This document shows positions 9,685 through 18,862 of a stretch of DNA of 64,000 nt, piece after piece. Location of the stretch: NCBI GenBank assembly GCA_008690995.1, contig VRMN01000001.1, positions 4,588,001 to 4,652,000 of the forward strand. The letters run 5' to 3'. The notes beneath the pieces were generated by a model. That model saw nothing but the letters and a program-made list of their open reading frames with translations. It did not search any database and had not been told where the DNA came from. The stretch's first letter is position 1, and every line of letters starts with the position of its first letter. The DNA comes from Porphyridium purpureum. Taxonomy: Eukaryota > Rhodophyta > Bangiophyceae > Porphyridiales > Porphyridiaceae. The translations under genes were made by a program, and so were the position numbers.

Positions 9685-11529
9685 CTAAGCCGTGATTTCC
9701 GGCGAGGAACTGTTCTCTTCACGGGCTTCTTTTGACGACGACGAGCGCTTGGAACGCACGCGCCTCGACCAAAAGACGGCGAATAACGCGACGAGAACAA
9801 CAGCAACTAATGATCCTATCACAATGCCTGCAATTGCTCCTCCGCTGAGACCAGAACTTGACTCTGGATTCTCACCCAGAGTGTTTCCGTCTTCAGTCAC
9901 CTTCTCAACATCTACTCGTACGTTAAGATTCATGCTAGACAAGTAGGACACGAGAAAGCTCTTCACTTCGTCGGCCGAGGGTTGCGACTCAGACGGCTTT
10001 AACATGAGCCGCAGGCGTTGCATGACACCACCACCGGAAACGGGCGCCGCAAAATCAATGCCCACAAGGAAGTTTGGCACGTCTAGCCCGTCAGACAACG
10101 CTAGCTGCATCTCTCCAGCCACATCTTCGAGGTCGAAGCGTTCAATGCCGAACACGCTTACCGCGTATTCCACGAAGATGCGACCGCTCGCCGGCACGGC
10201 AGGTAGTACAGTCCTCTCGCAAGTGAGGTCATCGCTAGGAGTCATTTTCCTGTAGTAGAAGAGTTCCCTGCTGGTATCAATCTCTGGATGCAGAATTGAT
10301 GTCAGATCCAAAAGAACTCGATCAGGAAACACGACAGCAGACTCGAATAAGTCAGAGCCCAAACCACTTGGAGAGACGCGCAGAGATGCTGAATATACGA
10401 GCGCGCACTTTGCCGCGTCAAGCTCCTTATAGACAAACTGGCCCGATGAGATGTCACTTGCCAGGACGTCATCGGTCGTTCGTGAGTCGAGGTCCGCATA
10501 GCCAATCCAGTACCGGCCAGACGAGAACGAAGCTATTGCCTCTTCCGCAGAGAGCTGCTGAGACTGAGCATCGTCAAGTCGGTAAAGTGCTCCCGCGTCC
10601 GACAGTAACCTGTAAGTGTAGGTGTTCTTACCTGTAGTCGACCACGTGTAACTGACACCAGGCTCGAACGACGGGAATAGCTGGTTGGTGATCACTGAGG
10701 GGCGCAGGCTCGACTTTTCCAGGACCGCGTCCCTCGCATCAAAGTATCGCGCCTTGACCTGATTGAAGATGTCAAGAGCCTCCGGAACAGACTTTGTTAG
10801 CAAGGCCACAATTTTTAGCCACTCGGCTCGGCCTAGAGGGGTCGACTCGTACACTTCGCCGTTCGGGATGAATTGAATCTTGCCGCTCGTCTGCTGCGCA
10901 AAAGAACCTTCCTCATCGTCGTGGCCAAGCTGCTCCCATAAAGCGACAACGGCGAGGGCCGGGACGGTGCCGACCACTCCCTCGTCTACCACCAACCTGT
11001 GTGCACCACCGGTGAGCATAACGTCCCCGCTGCTGATGGCGGCGTGAACATCCGGGCTGTACAAGTACAAATCGCTTCTCATCACTTTCAGCTTGTCCAA
11101 GTTCCCGAGGGAGATGGCGAACATGTAGATGGTTGGTGTCTCGTACATGTAGGCCGACTTGATCGGCACGGGGATAATGTGAGTATCCTGGTCGTCCTCA
11201 CTGATGCCTTGCGGCACAGGACACCCGCACTGGAGCAGAATCGCTGTGTAGCGGAACGAGGAGTCATTGGGCTTGGTGATTCGGAACCTCACAAACGTGT
11301 TAAAGAACTGGACATTAGAGGCGCGCTGGATGAACTCTATCGGGAAGATTTGGTCTTCAAAGTAGTTGGTGCGCTGGTCACACTCCACAATATCCTGTGC
11401 CTCGCACAGCTCCTCGATGGGTCGACCGTACAGCGTCTGTTGGGCCAACACGCCCGAACACCCCACCACCAGGACAAGGACCAGCGCCGCCACGCCAGAC
11501 GCGGCCATGTTTCTCGTGTGTGCGCCCAT
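9685..11529 (-). CDS. Type I membrane glycoprotein, unknown
   Basis: Not recognised at family level. The 614-residue protein has a signal peptide (MAASGVAALVLVLVVGCSG within the first 27 residues, likely cut near VLAQQ), a long extracytoplasmic region of about 530 residues, and one transmembrane helix at about 563-588 (AIAGIVIGSLVAVVLVALFAVFW). A basic stop-transfer RRVRSKR and a Ser-rich tail of about 26 residues follow. The juxtamembrane domain (about 430-550) has the strand-rich VSGGGVMQRLRLMLKP...VRVDVEKV pattern, which could be an SEA-like or similar adhesion module, though this is only a guess. It is probably a cell-surface or endomembrane protein. An in-frame GTG upstream is not needed. 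Confidence 0.72.
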   Translation of the reverse strand: MGAHTRNMAASGVAALVLVLVVGCSGVLAQQTLYGRPIEELCEAQDIVECDQRTNYFEDQIFPIEFIQRASNVQFFNTFVRFRITKPNDSSFRYTAILLQCGCPVPQGISEDDQDTHIIPVPIKSAYMYETPTIYMFAISLGNLDKLKVMRSDLYLYSPDVHAAISSGDVMLTGGAHRLVVDEGVVGTVPALAVVALWEQLGHDDEEGSFAQQTSGKIQFIPNGEVYESTPLGRAEWLKIVALLTKSVPEALDIFNQVKARYFDARDAVLEKSSLRPSVITNQLFPSFEPGVSYTWSTTGKNTYTYRLLSDAGALYRLDDAQSQQLSAEEAIASFSSGRYWIGYADLDSRTTDDVLASDISSGQFVYKELDAAKCALVYSASLRVSPSGLGSDLFESAVVFPDRVLLDLTSILHPEIDTSRELFYYRKMTPSDDLTCERTVLPAVPASGRIFVEYAVSVFGIERFDLEDVAGEMQLALSDGLDVPNFLVGIDFAAPVSGGGVMQRLRLMLKPSESQPSADEVKSFLVSYLSSMNLNVRVDVEKVTEDGNTLGENPESSSGLSGGAIAGIVIGSLVAVVLVALFAVFWSRRVRSKRSSSSKEAREENSSSPEITA

Positions 11530-11988
11530 CGTATGTCTGCTCGTGTCCCTGTTCTCTTCGCCCACCCCTCTTCCTCACCGCCGCGCCTATTCCTTCCCTT
11601 TCTTCCGAGTTCACCGGTTGTCTTATACAGAGCACCTCCGTTGCCACACGTCGAGAACCTGTTCCACCGTCGCGTTGGACGATACGGTTTGCATAGTAAA
11701 ACAGTATCGATTTACGACAGTGACACTTTTCGAGTGTTTTGGCGATCTGAACAGCTTTGGTCGATCCCGCGTGCCGCAACCCGCGAAAACGGGCCGCTTT
11801 GCAGGACACGCGCGGATCCATCGCCAACGTGCCTGGTGGGGTGTCTGGCATTACCACCAGCGCACGGATCACAAAACGCACGCACGCGCGCAGCCCGCAA
11901 TAAACGCGTGCCCCGGCGGTGCTGTTCAGCGGCGCGCCGCATGCGCACAGCGCCAAGCCCATTCGTTGGCCATCCTTGGCGGCGGCGC

Positions 11989-11995
11989 ACTGTAC
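11989..11995 (+). promoter_or_regulatory. Candidate promoter motif ACTGTAC
   Basis: An exact match to the recurrent upstream heptamer, about 30 bases before the palindromic double copy and about 335 bases upstream of the UGDH start. Confidence 0.35.
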
Positions 11996-12020
11996 ATGGC
12001 CACCGTACCCCGCGTGCGTT

Positions 12021-12040
12021 CGGTACAGTTAGCTGTACCG
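12021..12040. promoter_or_regulatory. Perfect inverted repeat of the TGTAC motif
   Basis: CGGTACAG, four bases (TTAG), then CTGTACCG: a perfect 8-bp inverted repeat containing the motif on both strands. It is followed at once by alternating CG. It lies between divergent genes about 290 bases upstream of UGDH. It could bind a dimeric factor or form a small hairpin. Confidence 0.42.
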
Positions 12041-12327
12041 CGCGCGCGCGCGTGTGTGGCCACTGCGCGTGACACCACCACCCCGCATCTTCGCCGCATG
12101 ACCGCCACGTTTCTCTCTAAAATCACTGCGTTTTCGCTCACGCTCTACGCACCAGCCCCGACAGCAGCGGTCTGCTTGGCTCGTGCGTGTGTGGCGCGGC
12201 ACAGCGCTGAGAGGAAGGGTCGAGAGGCGTGGGTGGCGTGAGCGGAAGAAACAAAAGGCAGGAGCTCGCGCGGTCCGGTGTGCGGCTCGCAAGCAGGGAT
12301 CAGGAGGTGAACCGTTCCCCAGGCACC

Positions 12328-13728
12328 ATGGTGAAGATCGCATGCATTGGCGCCGGCTATGTCGGCGGCCCCACCATGGCCATGATCGCGTACAAGTGCC
12401 CCGACATTCGAGTAACTGTGCTGGACATTTCCTCCTCTCGCATCGCCGCGTGGAATTCGAACAACCTTCCTATCTACGAGCCTGGCCTGATGGAAATTGT
12501 CGAGCAGGTTCGTGGCAAGAACTTGTTCTTTTCGGATCAGGTAGATCAGGGCATTCAGGAGGCAGACATCATCTTTGTGGCCGTCAACACCCCCACCAAG
12601 AAGCTGGGTCTGGGCGCCGGTCGAGCCGCCGACCTAACCTTCTGGGAGCTTGCCGCCCGCAGAATCGCATCTGTCGCGACGACGCCCAAGATTGTGGTGG
12701 AGAAGTCCACGGTGCCCATCAAAACCGCAGAGGCGATTTCCAGCGTGCTTCACGCTGCAGGCAAGACATCTTTCAGCGTTCTTTCGAACCCAGAGTTCTT
12801 GGCGGAGGGAACTGCCATCACTGATCTCACAATGCCCGACCGCGTCCTGATCGGTGGAACGATGGACGAAAAGGGCATCAAGGCAGCGCAGGCTCTCGCG
12901 TCCGTCTACGCCCACTGGGTCCCACGCGAGCGTATTTTGACCACAAACGTTTGGTCTTCCGAGCTGAGCAAGCTTGTTGCAAACTCCTTCCTGGCACAGC
13001 GTGTGTCCTCAATCAACGCCGTGAGTGCTATCTGCGAGAAATCTGGCGCTGATGTGGACGAGGTCGCGCGTGCCGTGGGTATGGATAGCAGAATTGGACC
13101 AAAGTTCCTCAAGGCTTCTGTTGGTTTCGGCGGGTCCTGCTTCCAGAAGGACATTCTGAATCTTGTGTACCTGTGTGAGTCGATGGGGCTGGCAGATGTC
13201 GCTGAATACTTCCATTGGGTGGTCAAGATGAACGATCTTCAGAAGCAAAAGTTTGTGGAGCGCATTATTCACGGATTGTTCAACACCGTCACGTCGAAGA
13301 AGATTGCGCTGCTCGGATTCGCTTTCAAGAAGGACACCGGTGACACTCGTGAGTCTGCTGCGATTGAGATCTGCCGCAGGCTGATCGAAGAGAAGGCCCA
13401 GATTGCCATCTATGACCCCAAAGTTGAGCACGAGCAGATCTGGAGCGACTTGAGCTCGGTTTGCCCGGTCGAGTTGGTCGAGATCCAGAAGCTTGTCACA
13501 ATATGCTCCTCGGCCTTAGAGGCGTGCTCGAACGCGCATGCGATTGCGGTGGCAACGGAGTGGGACGAGTTCAAAATGATAGATTTTGAAAAGGTTTATG
13601 AAACGATGTCGAAGCCGAGTTTTATTTTTGATGGCCGCAATGTCCTGGACCATGCTGCGTTGAGGAAGATTGGATTTGTCGTGTATGCCATCGGAAAGCC
13701 ACTTGATCCGATGCTCAACGTAGTGTAA
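12328..13728 (+). CDS. UGDH: UDP-glucose 6-dehydrogenase
   Basis: Oxidises UDP-glucose to UDP-glucuronate with two NAD+, feeding synthesis of acidic cell-wall and mucilage polysaccharides. The ATG beginning [16 protein letters not shown] gives 466 residues, normal for eukaryotic UGDH. The N-terminal Rossmann GxGYVG is at about 8-13, and the catalytic Cys is in [10 protein letters not shown] (about C271). A second nucleotide-fold domain follows ([20 protein letters not shown]) with the conserved AFKKxTxDTRES loop, then FDGRN near the C-terminus. In-frame codons upstream are not conserved. A red alga with a sulfated polysaccharide coat would need this enzyme, though that link is context only. 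Confidence 0.96.
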   Translation: MVKIACIGAGYVGGPTMAMIAYKCPDIRVTVLDISSSRIAAWNSNNLPIYEPGLMEIVEQVRGKNLFFSDQVDQGIQEADIIFVAVNTPTKKLGLGAGRAADLTFWELAARRIASVATTPKIVVEKSTVPIKTAEAISSVLHAAGKTSFSVLSNPEFLAEGTAITDLTMPDRVLIGGTMDEKGIKAAQALASVYAHWVPRERILTTNVWSSELSKLVANSFLAQRVSSINAVSAICEKSGADVDEVARAVGMDSRIGPKFLKASVGFGGSCFQKDILNLVYLCESMGLADVAEYFHWVVKMNDLQKQKFVERIIHGLFNTVTSKKIALLGFAFKKDTGDTRESAAIEICRRLIEEKAQIAIYDPKVEHEQIWSDLSSVCPVELVEIQKLVTICSSALEACSNAHAIAVATEWDEFKMIDFEKVYETMSKPSFIFDGRNVLDHAALRKIGFVVYAIGKPLDPMLNVV

Positions 13729-14368
13729 TGCCGTCTCTTGAGTATGCGAGGGCGGTGGGATTGTGGTACGGCGGCATTGACGCTTGGTTTGACAAGCGTC
13801 ACGTGGGATCAATGGTTGCGCTCGACAAAGGCAAAGGTCGTTTTGATTCTGTACGGCCGTTTGTGAGCAGCTCATCTTTCATATCGATGGCACGGCCTCA
13901 GAACTGATTTTTGTGCGTGTAGCTGAGCTTTGGGAGCATGGAATCTTCTACCGCTGTGATGAGGGAGACGTCTTGTTGCGTAATCCTTTCAGTTTGGTGG
14001 CCTTGCATGACCTGAGGGTCCGCGCACGCGCCGGTTCAATCATTTGGGCAAAAAAGTAGAGACGAAGGTCTATTTTCTTTCTTAAAGAGCGGAGGAATGT
14101 TGCCCAGAGCTGTAGACGAGACAGGCGATGTTGCTTCGTCTGCTTGCGTACTGAAAACTCGAGCACGAGAAATTCGCGGTTACATCTGTTTGAAGATGCT
14201 TTCCTCTTGTCTCTCTTTGTCTTATTGTCGGACGCACGTATCAGGAACCTCAATGACAAGAAAAACGAACTTCTTTGCCGAAGGAGAAGAATCCACGCGG
14301 CATCGCAGTCTCGGCGACCGCCAAAGTTCACCACCGGGTTCCATTCGTTTGCGTCCGTCTCTTTCCAA
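13729..14368. other. Convergent intergenic region
   Basis: About 640 bases between the 3' ends of UGDH and the FSH1-type hydrolase. It holds overlapping short frames on both strands with no recognisable domain. No RNA gene or repeat was seen. Confidence 0.5.
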
Positions 14369-15163
14369 CTATTGCACAAAATCAAAGCTTGGCGAAGGGT
14401 CGAGAAAGCTTCTTAGGAATTTGCGGTACACCAAAATGCTTTCCTCCTGAATGGGTATAATATGCCCGAAAGAGTGCCTGTGAACGACCGGGTCTCGAAA
14501 TAGCGAAGCAAGGCTCTCACTTGCCGCCTGCGGAATTTGACGGTCGCGCTCGGCCGACCCAAACACGTGCAAGGTTGGAATTTCCACCAATCGTCGTGCA
14601 CCTCGGATGGGCGTCTCAACTTTCAAGGCTTGCGGAGGATATCCGGAGCATAAGATGAAAAAGCGGAACTGAAATGCTTCAGGAAATCGACCTTTGGACT
14701 GTGCCTCAGCGACAGCTGCGGCTACAGCCGCACCCTGCGAGAAGCCAACAATGCCGTCGAAAGCTTCGTCGTGCGGACATTGGTTCAAATGCTCTGCAAT
14801 GTACACTAAGGACTCCTCTAGCCCACATGATTGTGTTTGGTACTGTGTTGCATTGCATGCAGCAGGTTTTGGCTGCCACTGCATACCCTCGCCAAACCCT
14901 CTGCTTGCGTGTGCATTAAACTCTGCGTCGACTAACCAAGCCCGTTTGACACGGACATTGTTGGCCGGTCCGCTCGTTCCGTCAGTTCTGTAGAAGGGGA
15001 GAGCCAACGGGCCATCCAAGAAGGACAGGCGCGCGATTCCTCTGAGCTTTCTTTCAAGGCCACGAAGACGTGCGCGGAACCCGGAGGCCGTGTCTCGGAA
15101 CGGATGCAGGCAAAGCAGGTGCAAAACACGCGGCGAAGAATCACGACATTCTGCCAGATTCAT
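14369..15163 (-). CDS. FSH1/OVCA2-family serine hydrolase
   Basis: A 264-residue alpha/beta hydrolase of the FSH1 (family of serine hydrolases) group. The nucleophile elbow is GFSQGA (Ser about 142), the acid is in FGSAERDRQIP (Asp about 207), and the base is in SFGHIIP (His about 234), each in the order and context of the family. The N-terminal part, VLHLLCLHPFRDTASGFRARL, matches the typical start 'LCLHGxxqsgxxf'. The substrate is unknown; relatives hydrolyse short to medium acyl esters. Translation from the ATG MNLAECRDSS is preferred because the codons further upstream are unlike the family. The gene is divergent from the dipeptidase. Confidence 0.82.
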   Translation of the reverse strand: MNLAECRDSSPRVLHLLCLHPFRDTASGFRARLRGLERKLRGIARLSFLDGPLALPFYRTDGTSGPANNVRVKRAWLVDAEFNAHASRGFGEGMQWQPKPAACNATQYQTQSCGLEESLVYIAEHLNQCPHDEAFDGIVGFSQGAAVAAAVAEAQSKGRFPEAFQFRFFILCSGYPPQALKVETPIRGARRLVEIPTLHVFGSAERDRQIPQAASESLASLFRDPVVHRHSFGHIIPIQEESILVYRKFLRSFLDPSPSFDFVQ

Positions 15164-15621
15164 GCTTGTTTTCGCGCGCCTCAGGGGGGCGCCGACGTAG
15201 ACTACGCCCTGGCGCACCTCCCATCCCGTCGCCTCCGTGGCACGAGCCAGGTTTTCGCCTTCGAGGCCCTCGTCGAAGCGGGCGTGGCGTTTGACAGTAC
15301 CTCGGACGCGTCAAACTGTACATCAAGCGGCCAGGACTGCAAGCGCACTTCGGCACATTTATCCACTAACCCCGTTTATTTCGGCAGCCGAGCCTCAAGC
15401 TCACTCTTGGTGAAGCATCGCGATTTGGGCGCCAGTTCGTGTACGACCCGTTGAAGGAGGCGCAGCGCAAAACCGACACACCGTGGACATCGACTCCAGA
15501 AGTCGGTGATCAGGCTCCGCGCGGCCCTAAATGACGCGCTCCTCGGTGTGTAGAAGTGACAGGTAATTGAACGTGCTTTTCCACGAATCCGTTGGGTGGC
15601 GTCATCTCTCCCCTCACCAGT
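15164..15621. other. Divergent promoter region
   Basis: About 460 bases between the FSH1 hydrolase and dipeptidase genes. It carries ACTGTAC at 15315-15321 and the related GACAGTACC just before it. A plus-strand frame of about 116 codons crosses it but has no family resemblance. Confidence 0.55.
15294..15321 (+). promoter_or_regulatory. Paired candidate promoter motifs
   Basis: ACAGTAC (15294-15300) and ACTGTAC (15315-15321) lie 14 bases apart, roughly midway between two divergent start codons (about 150 bases to FSH1, 300 to the dipeptidase). Confidence 0.38.
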
Positions 15622-17034
15622 ATGTGGGGTACAACCGTGTACGGAATGGATGCTTTCTTCGTCTCGTACAAGACGCCAGATGTTGCCTTACTGCTTAGCG
15701 CGGTCGCCGCTGTGCTTTTCGTGGTGTCCGCCGTCCTTGTTATTGCCACTTTTGACCGCTGGGTTCAGTCTGAAGACAAGTTCACGAGATTAAGGTTCGA
15801 AGCTGGCTCCGCGCTTTGTGTGTTTATTTTGTCAAGCATTTTTCTCTTCAGTGGAGTACCCTACTTTGTGGATGCATTTTCCAATCGAATCATCCCGGCT
15901 TTTTCGCGTGAAGGCGTGGCCCTGTCGTCCGCGTCTCGCGCGTCTGAAAGTGTGACAGATGTCGAGCAGCGATTTGCGCAGGAAGCTGCTACGCTGTTCA
16001 ATGCCAGTATTGTTGTGGACCTTCACTGTGATGCTCTTTTATGGCCTAAACGGAACCTCTTAACGCGGAACACATGGGGCCACGTGGATATTCCCAGGTT
16101 ACGGGAGGGAAATGTGGCGCTCCAGGTATTTGCCTTGGTTACTGGCGTGCCGCTGCTCCAAAACTATGAGACTAATGCGGAGCCCGGCCTATTTTCGGAC
16201 GCCGTGACTTTGAAATACATTGTAGAGAGACAGCCCCTCAGTGCCATCCGGTCTCGCATGGGTCGTGTTCAGCTCCAGGCCAGCAAACTATTCGATGTAG
16301 CGAAGAGGTCTAACGGGATATTCCGTGTTATCACATCTGCCGAAGATCTTGCACTGTATCTTCGAAGTCGCGTAGACTCTCAATCTAGGCTCAGTGCAGG
16401 GCTGTTGGCGATTGAAGGTGTTCACGCGCTGGACAAGAGCGTGTGGAATGTCGACAAGTGCTATGATGCTGGTGTACGAATTGTTGGAATCTCTCATTTT
16501 TTCGACACTGAGTTTGGTGGATCTGCACATGGCGTTGGAAAGGGAGGTCTCACGGACTTGGGCATGCAGCTGCTTGGCCGTATGGAGAGCAAACGCATGA
16601 TTGTCGACCTTGCCCATGCCTCGACGTCATTGATTGATGATGTTTTGGAAAAGGCGACGCGGCCTGTGATAGTATCTCACACGGGTATTCATGCAGTGTG
16701 CAACTCTACGCGTAACTTGCGAGACCACCACATCCAGCGGATCGCGAAAATGCAGGGATTAATCGGGATCACGTTTTTCAGGCCAGCGATCTGTGGTCAT
16801 GATAAGGATCCCATTGCAGAGATTGTCGACCAAATCGAATACGTAGTGGGTATGGTAGGTGCGCGGTACGTATCATTAGGTTCCGACTGGGACGGTGCAG
16901 TTAGCACGGCTGTGGACAGTTCGCAAGTGGACCGCATAGCGTACGCACTGCTGGAAAGAGGGTTTTCGAAAGCCGCAGTGCGATTGATTCTTGGTGAGAA
17001 TGCTGTGCGATTTTTCTTGAAGAACCTACCCTGA
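15622..17034 (+). CDS. Membrane dipeptidase (peptidase family M19)
   Basis: A zinc dipeptidase of the renal dipeptidase family that cleaves dipeptides and, in relatives, leukotriene or cystinyl-glycine substrates. Metal ligands appear in family order: HxD in VVDLHCDALL (about H135, D137), Glu in LLAIEGVHAL, His in VDLAHAS, His in VSHTG, and Asp in GSDWDGA. The first 85 residues hold two hydrophobic helices (about 21-43 and 62-78) before the catalytic domain. Mammalian DPEPs instead carry a cleaved signal peptide and a GPI anchor. The protein therefore looks anchored by its N-terminus. The ATG at 15622 gives 470 residues; an upstream TTG is ignored. It is convergent with Pelota, 82 bases away. 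Confidence 0.92.
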   Translation: MWGTTVYGMDAFFVSYKTPDVALLLSAVAAVLFVVSAVLVIATFDRWVQSEDKFTRLRFEAGSALCVFILSSIFLFSGVPYFVDAFSNRIIPAFSREGVALSSASRASESVTDVEQRFAQEAATLFNASIVVDLHCDALLWPKRNLLTRNTWGHVDIPRLREGNVALQVFALVTGVPLLQNYETNAEPGLFSDAVTLKYIVERQPLSAIRSRMGRVQLQASKLFDVAKRSNGIFRVITSAEDLALYLRSRVDSQSRLSAGLLAIEGVHALDKSVWNVDKCYDAGVRIVGISHFFDTEFGGSAHGVGKGGLTDLGMQLLGRMESKRMIVDLAHASTSLIDDVLEKATRPVIVSHTGIHAVCNSTRNLRDHHIQRIAKMQGLIGITFFRPAICGHDKDPIAEIVDQIEYVVGMVGARYVSLGSDWDGAVSTAVDSSQVDRIAYALLERGFSKAAVRLILGENAVRFFLKNLP

Positions 17035-17116
17035 ATTTGCTTCGCTTTCCGACTAAAAGTCTGCTCTTGTTTCCACGCCTCTTGATACTCAGAAATGATT
17101 CGAACCTCCCTCGCGC

Positions 17117-18256
17117 TCACTCAAGTTCAAGCTCATCCAGGTCAGGAATCGGAAATCGTAAAAGCGCGGCTAGACCGCCCATATATTTCAGCTGCTCTCC
17201 CGCTACGTTCAGGGATGAAAAAACAAAGTGCTGCCCCCCCGAGCCCTTGACGTCGTCCACAAGTTGCGAATATTTCTTTCTCTCGTCCAAGTCCTCGCTG
17301 CGAAACAACGTATCCATGAGTAGAAGCACTTGAATGGCTTGCAACTCGTGAGCATGAAACACGTGACTGACGCCATAAACGGCCCGACTGGGATCCATAT
17401 TAATCATGTCGAAAAACGACTGCAGCGCTCGTGTTTCACCAACAGCTTTTGTTTGCTCCAGGCGGGCCGAGAGGCTGGGGCTTGACAGCACTTCGTTGAG
17501 GTCCTGCTTGTGTCCTGACGACGAATGCGCAAGAACAAAAATGCTTCGTTTTTCCACAACTTTCTTAATCCCCTGCCTCACTGCCTCGTTCATGAAATAC
17601 TTGAAGAAGGAGTCTTTGAGAAAGCCCGGGCTAGCGATAATAAAGGCTTTGATTTCTTCCAGCTCAATGTGGTTCAAAATCGCGCGCATGGTCGCATCGA
17701 AAAATCTCTCGAGCGCCTTGTCACGGTTATACAGCGCATTCTTCCCCTTTCGCGGAATGTTGACCTCAATTCGTGCTCGAGTAATTGTCATGGATGGGCA
17801 CAGCAGGCACAAGTGTGCGAGACCCTCTTGCATGATCAAAGCAGCGGCGTCTGCGCCCCGAGCAGGGTTACACGCTTCCTCCACCCTCTCCAGGGATATG
17901 GTATCCCACCATTGTTTGCCGAGAGTGAAGGCACGGTTGGGCTCCAGTTCGATTGTGTGGAAAGCCCCTATCTTAACCCATTCGCTTTCTTGCACATTTT
18001 GGCCCGTCACTCGAAGCGCACATGAGGCCGGATCAAACTCGGTACTCTGCACCTGGATGCCGAGCGTAATTTTCATCTTTTCCGCCTCCGATGAGCCGGT
18101 CACACTAGTACGCTGGACCTTACGGATGGTCGGAGCCCGAAGAAAATCTCCCTGAGTCACAATATTGTACACATTCCACATGTCTTCCGCATCTTCAGCG
18201 ACCAGCTTTACGGAACCAGCCCCGAACCTATCAATGTCGCGCGCGAGTAGCTTCAT
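17117..18256 (-). CDS. PELO: Pelota / Dom34 ribosome-rescue factor
   Basis: An eRF1 paralogue that, with Hbs1, splits ribosomes stalled in no-go and non-stop decay. The ATG MKLLARDIDRFGAGSVKLV gives 379 residues, the usual Pelota length. Domain A carries EDMWNVYN and TIRKVQ, followed by GAFHTIELEPNRAFTLGKQWWD. Domain B starts at about 130 with AALIMQEGLAHLCLLCPSMT and lacks the GGQ of true release factors, as expected. Domain C has ALQSFFDMINMDPSRAVYGV and ends SSLNVAGEQLKYMGGLAALLRFPIP. The frame stays open for 89 codons upstream but contains no ATG there, so that extension is not part of the protein as read. Confidence 0.96.
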   Translation of the reverse strand: MKLLARDIDRFGAGSVKLVAEDAEDMWNVYNIVTQGDFLRAPTIRKVQRTSVTGSSEAEKMKITLGIQVQSTEFDPASCALRVTGQNVQESEWVKIGAFHTIELEPNRAFTLGKQWWDTISLERVEEACNPARGADAAALIMQEGLAHLCLLCPSMTITRARIEVNIPRKGKNALYNRDKALERFFDATMRAILNHIELEEIKAFIIASPGFLKDSFFKYFMNEAVRQGIKKVVEKRSIFVLAHSSSGHKQDLNEVLSSPSLSARLEQTKAVGETRALQSFFDMINMDPSRAVYGVSHVFHAHELQAIQVLLLMDTLFRSEDLDERKKYSQLVDDVKGSGGQHFVFSSLNVAGEQLKYMGGLAALLRFPIPDLDELELE

Positions 18257-18862
18257 CCCTCCTCGTTTTGCTTTGGAGGAGTTGTGGGTATCTTTCTGCC
18301 CGCCCTTCGCCTTTGATGCGGGCCTTTGCTGCTGCGGTGGGGTTGACGTAGTGCTTGTACTCCCTCCGCGGCTCTCATGCACTTTGCTTGTGCCCTGTGC
18401 GACAAGAAAAGCACGAAACGAACGCGCTACTCGAAACTTTTGTGCCACAACAATGAGCGTGGAACTCAAGGTGGGAAATGGCACCTGCGAGAGGTACCCG
18501 CGCCGCTGTGCAAGAGGCCGCACTAAAGGATGTCGCTAGGCGAAAATGCCTGTCAGTGAGCTCGGCTTCGGACTTGCGAACGGGACAAGCAGCTGGCCAG
18601 CGGAAACCGCAGCTTCAGAAGGGTTAGTACGTCGCCACGGGCGCGTCGCGCTTCAGTGTCCACCGTAAGAGTGCTCAAACTCGCCGGCTCGCCCGCGGGA
18701 AAAGCTCTCGGGGCACGCGATACATTCTGCAACGAGGCAAGACGGGCCATCGCTTCGGCATCACAACTGGCCTGTAGTGTACCTCCCTCGCGCCTGATAT
18801 TCAGGTGCTCGCGCCGCGCTCGGACGGAACGGATGTCGCCATGATGCTGACCGCCGTTCAGC
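18257..18862. other. Divergent promoter region, Pelota / capping enzyme
   Basis: About 600 bases. It contains the ATG-less upstream extension of the Pelota frame and a weak variant of the promoter motif (AGTGTACC, 18776-18783). No other gene was seen. Confidence 0.5.

Larger units (their letters stand above)
11530..12327. other. Divergent promoter region with clustered TGTAC motifs
   Basis: About 800 bases between the glycoprotein gene and UDP-glucose dehydrogenase. Open frames on both strands are low quality and overlap each other. The UGDH-proximal half has ACTGTAC (11989-11995), an 8+8 inverted repeat of the same motif (12021-12040), a short CG-alternating run directly after it, and further GTACC words. 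Confidence 0.6.

Noticed and set aside
10999-12241. Plus-strand frames of 290-357 codons opposite and beyond the glycoprotein gene
   Set aside because: The opposite strand encodes a protein with signal peptide and transmembrane helix. These frames are His/Arg/Pro-biased shadows running into a promoter region.
18257-18523. An 89-codon N-terminal extension of Pelota resembling a targeting peptide
   Set aside because: The frame is open but begins with GTG and contains no ATG before the standard Pelota start.
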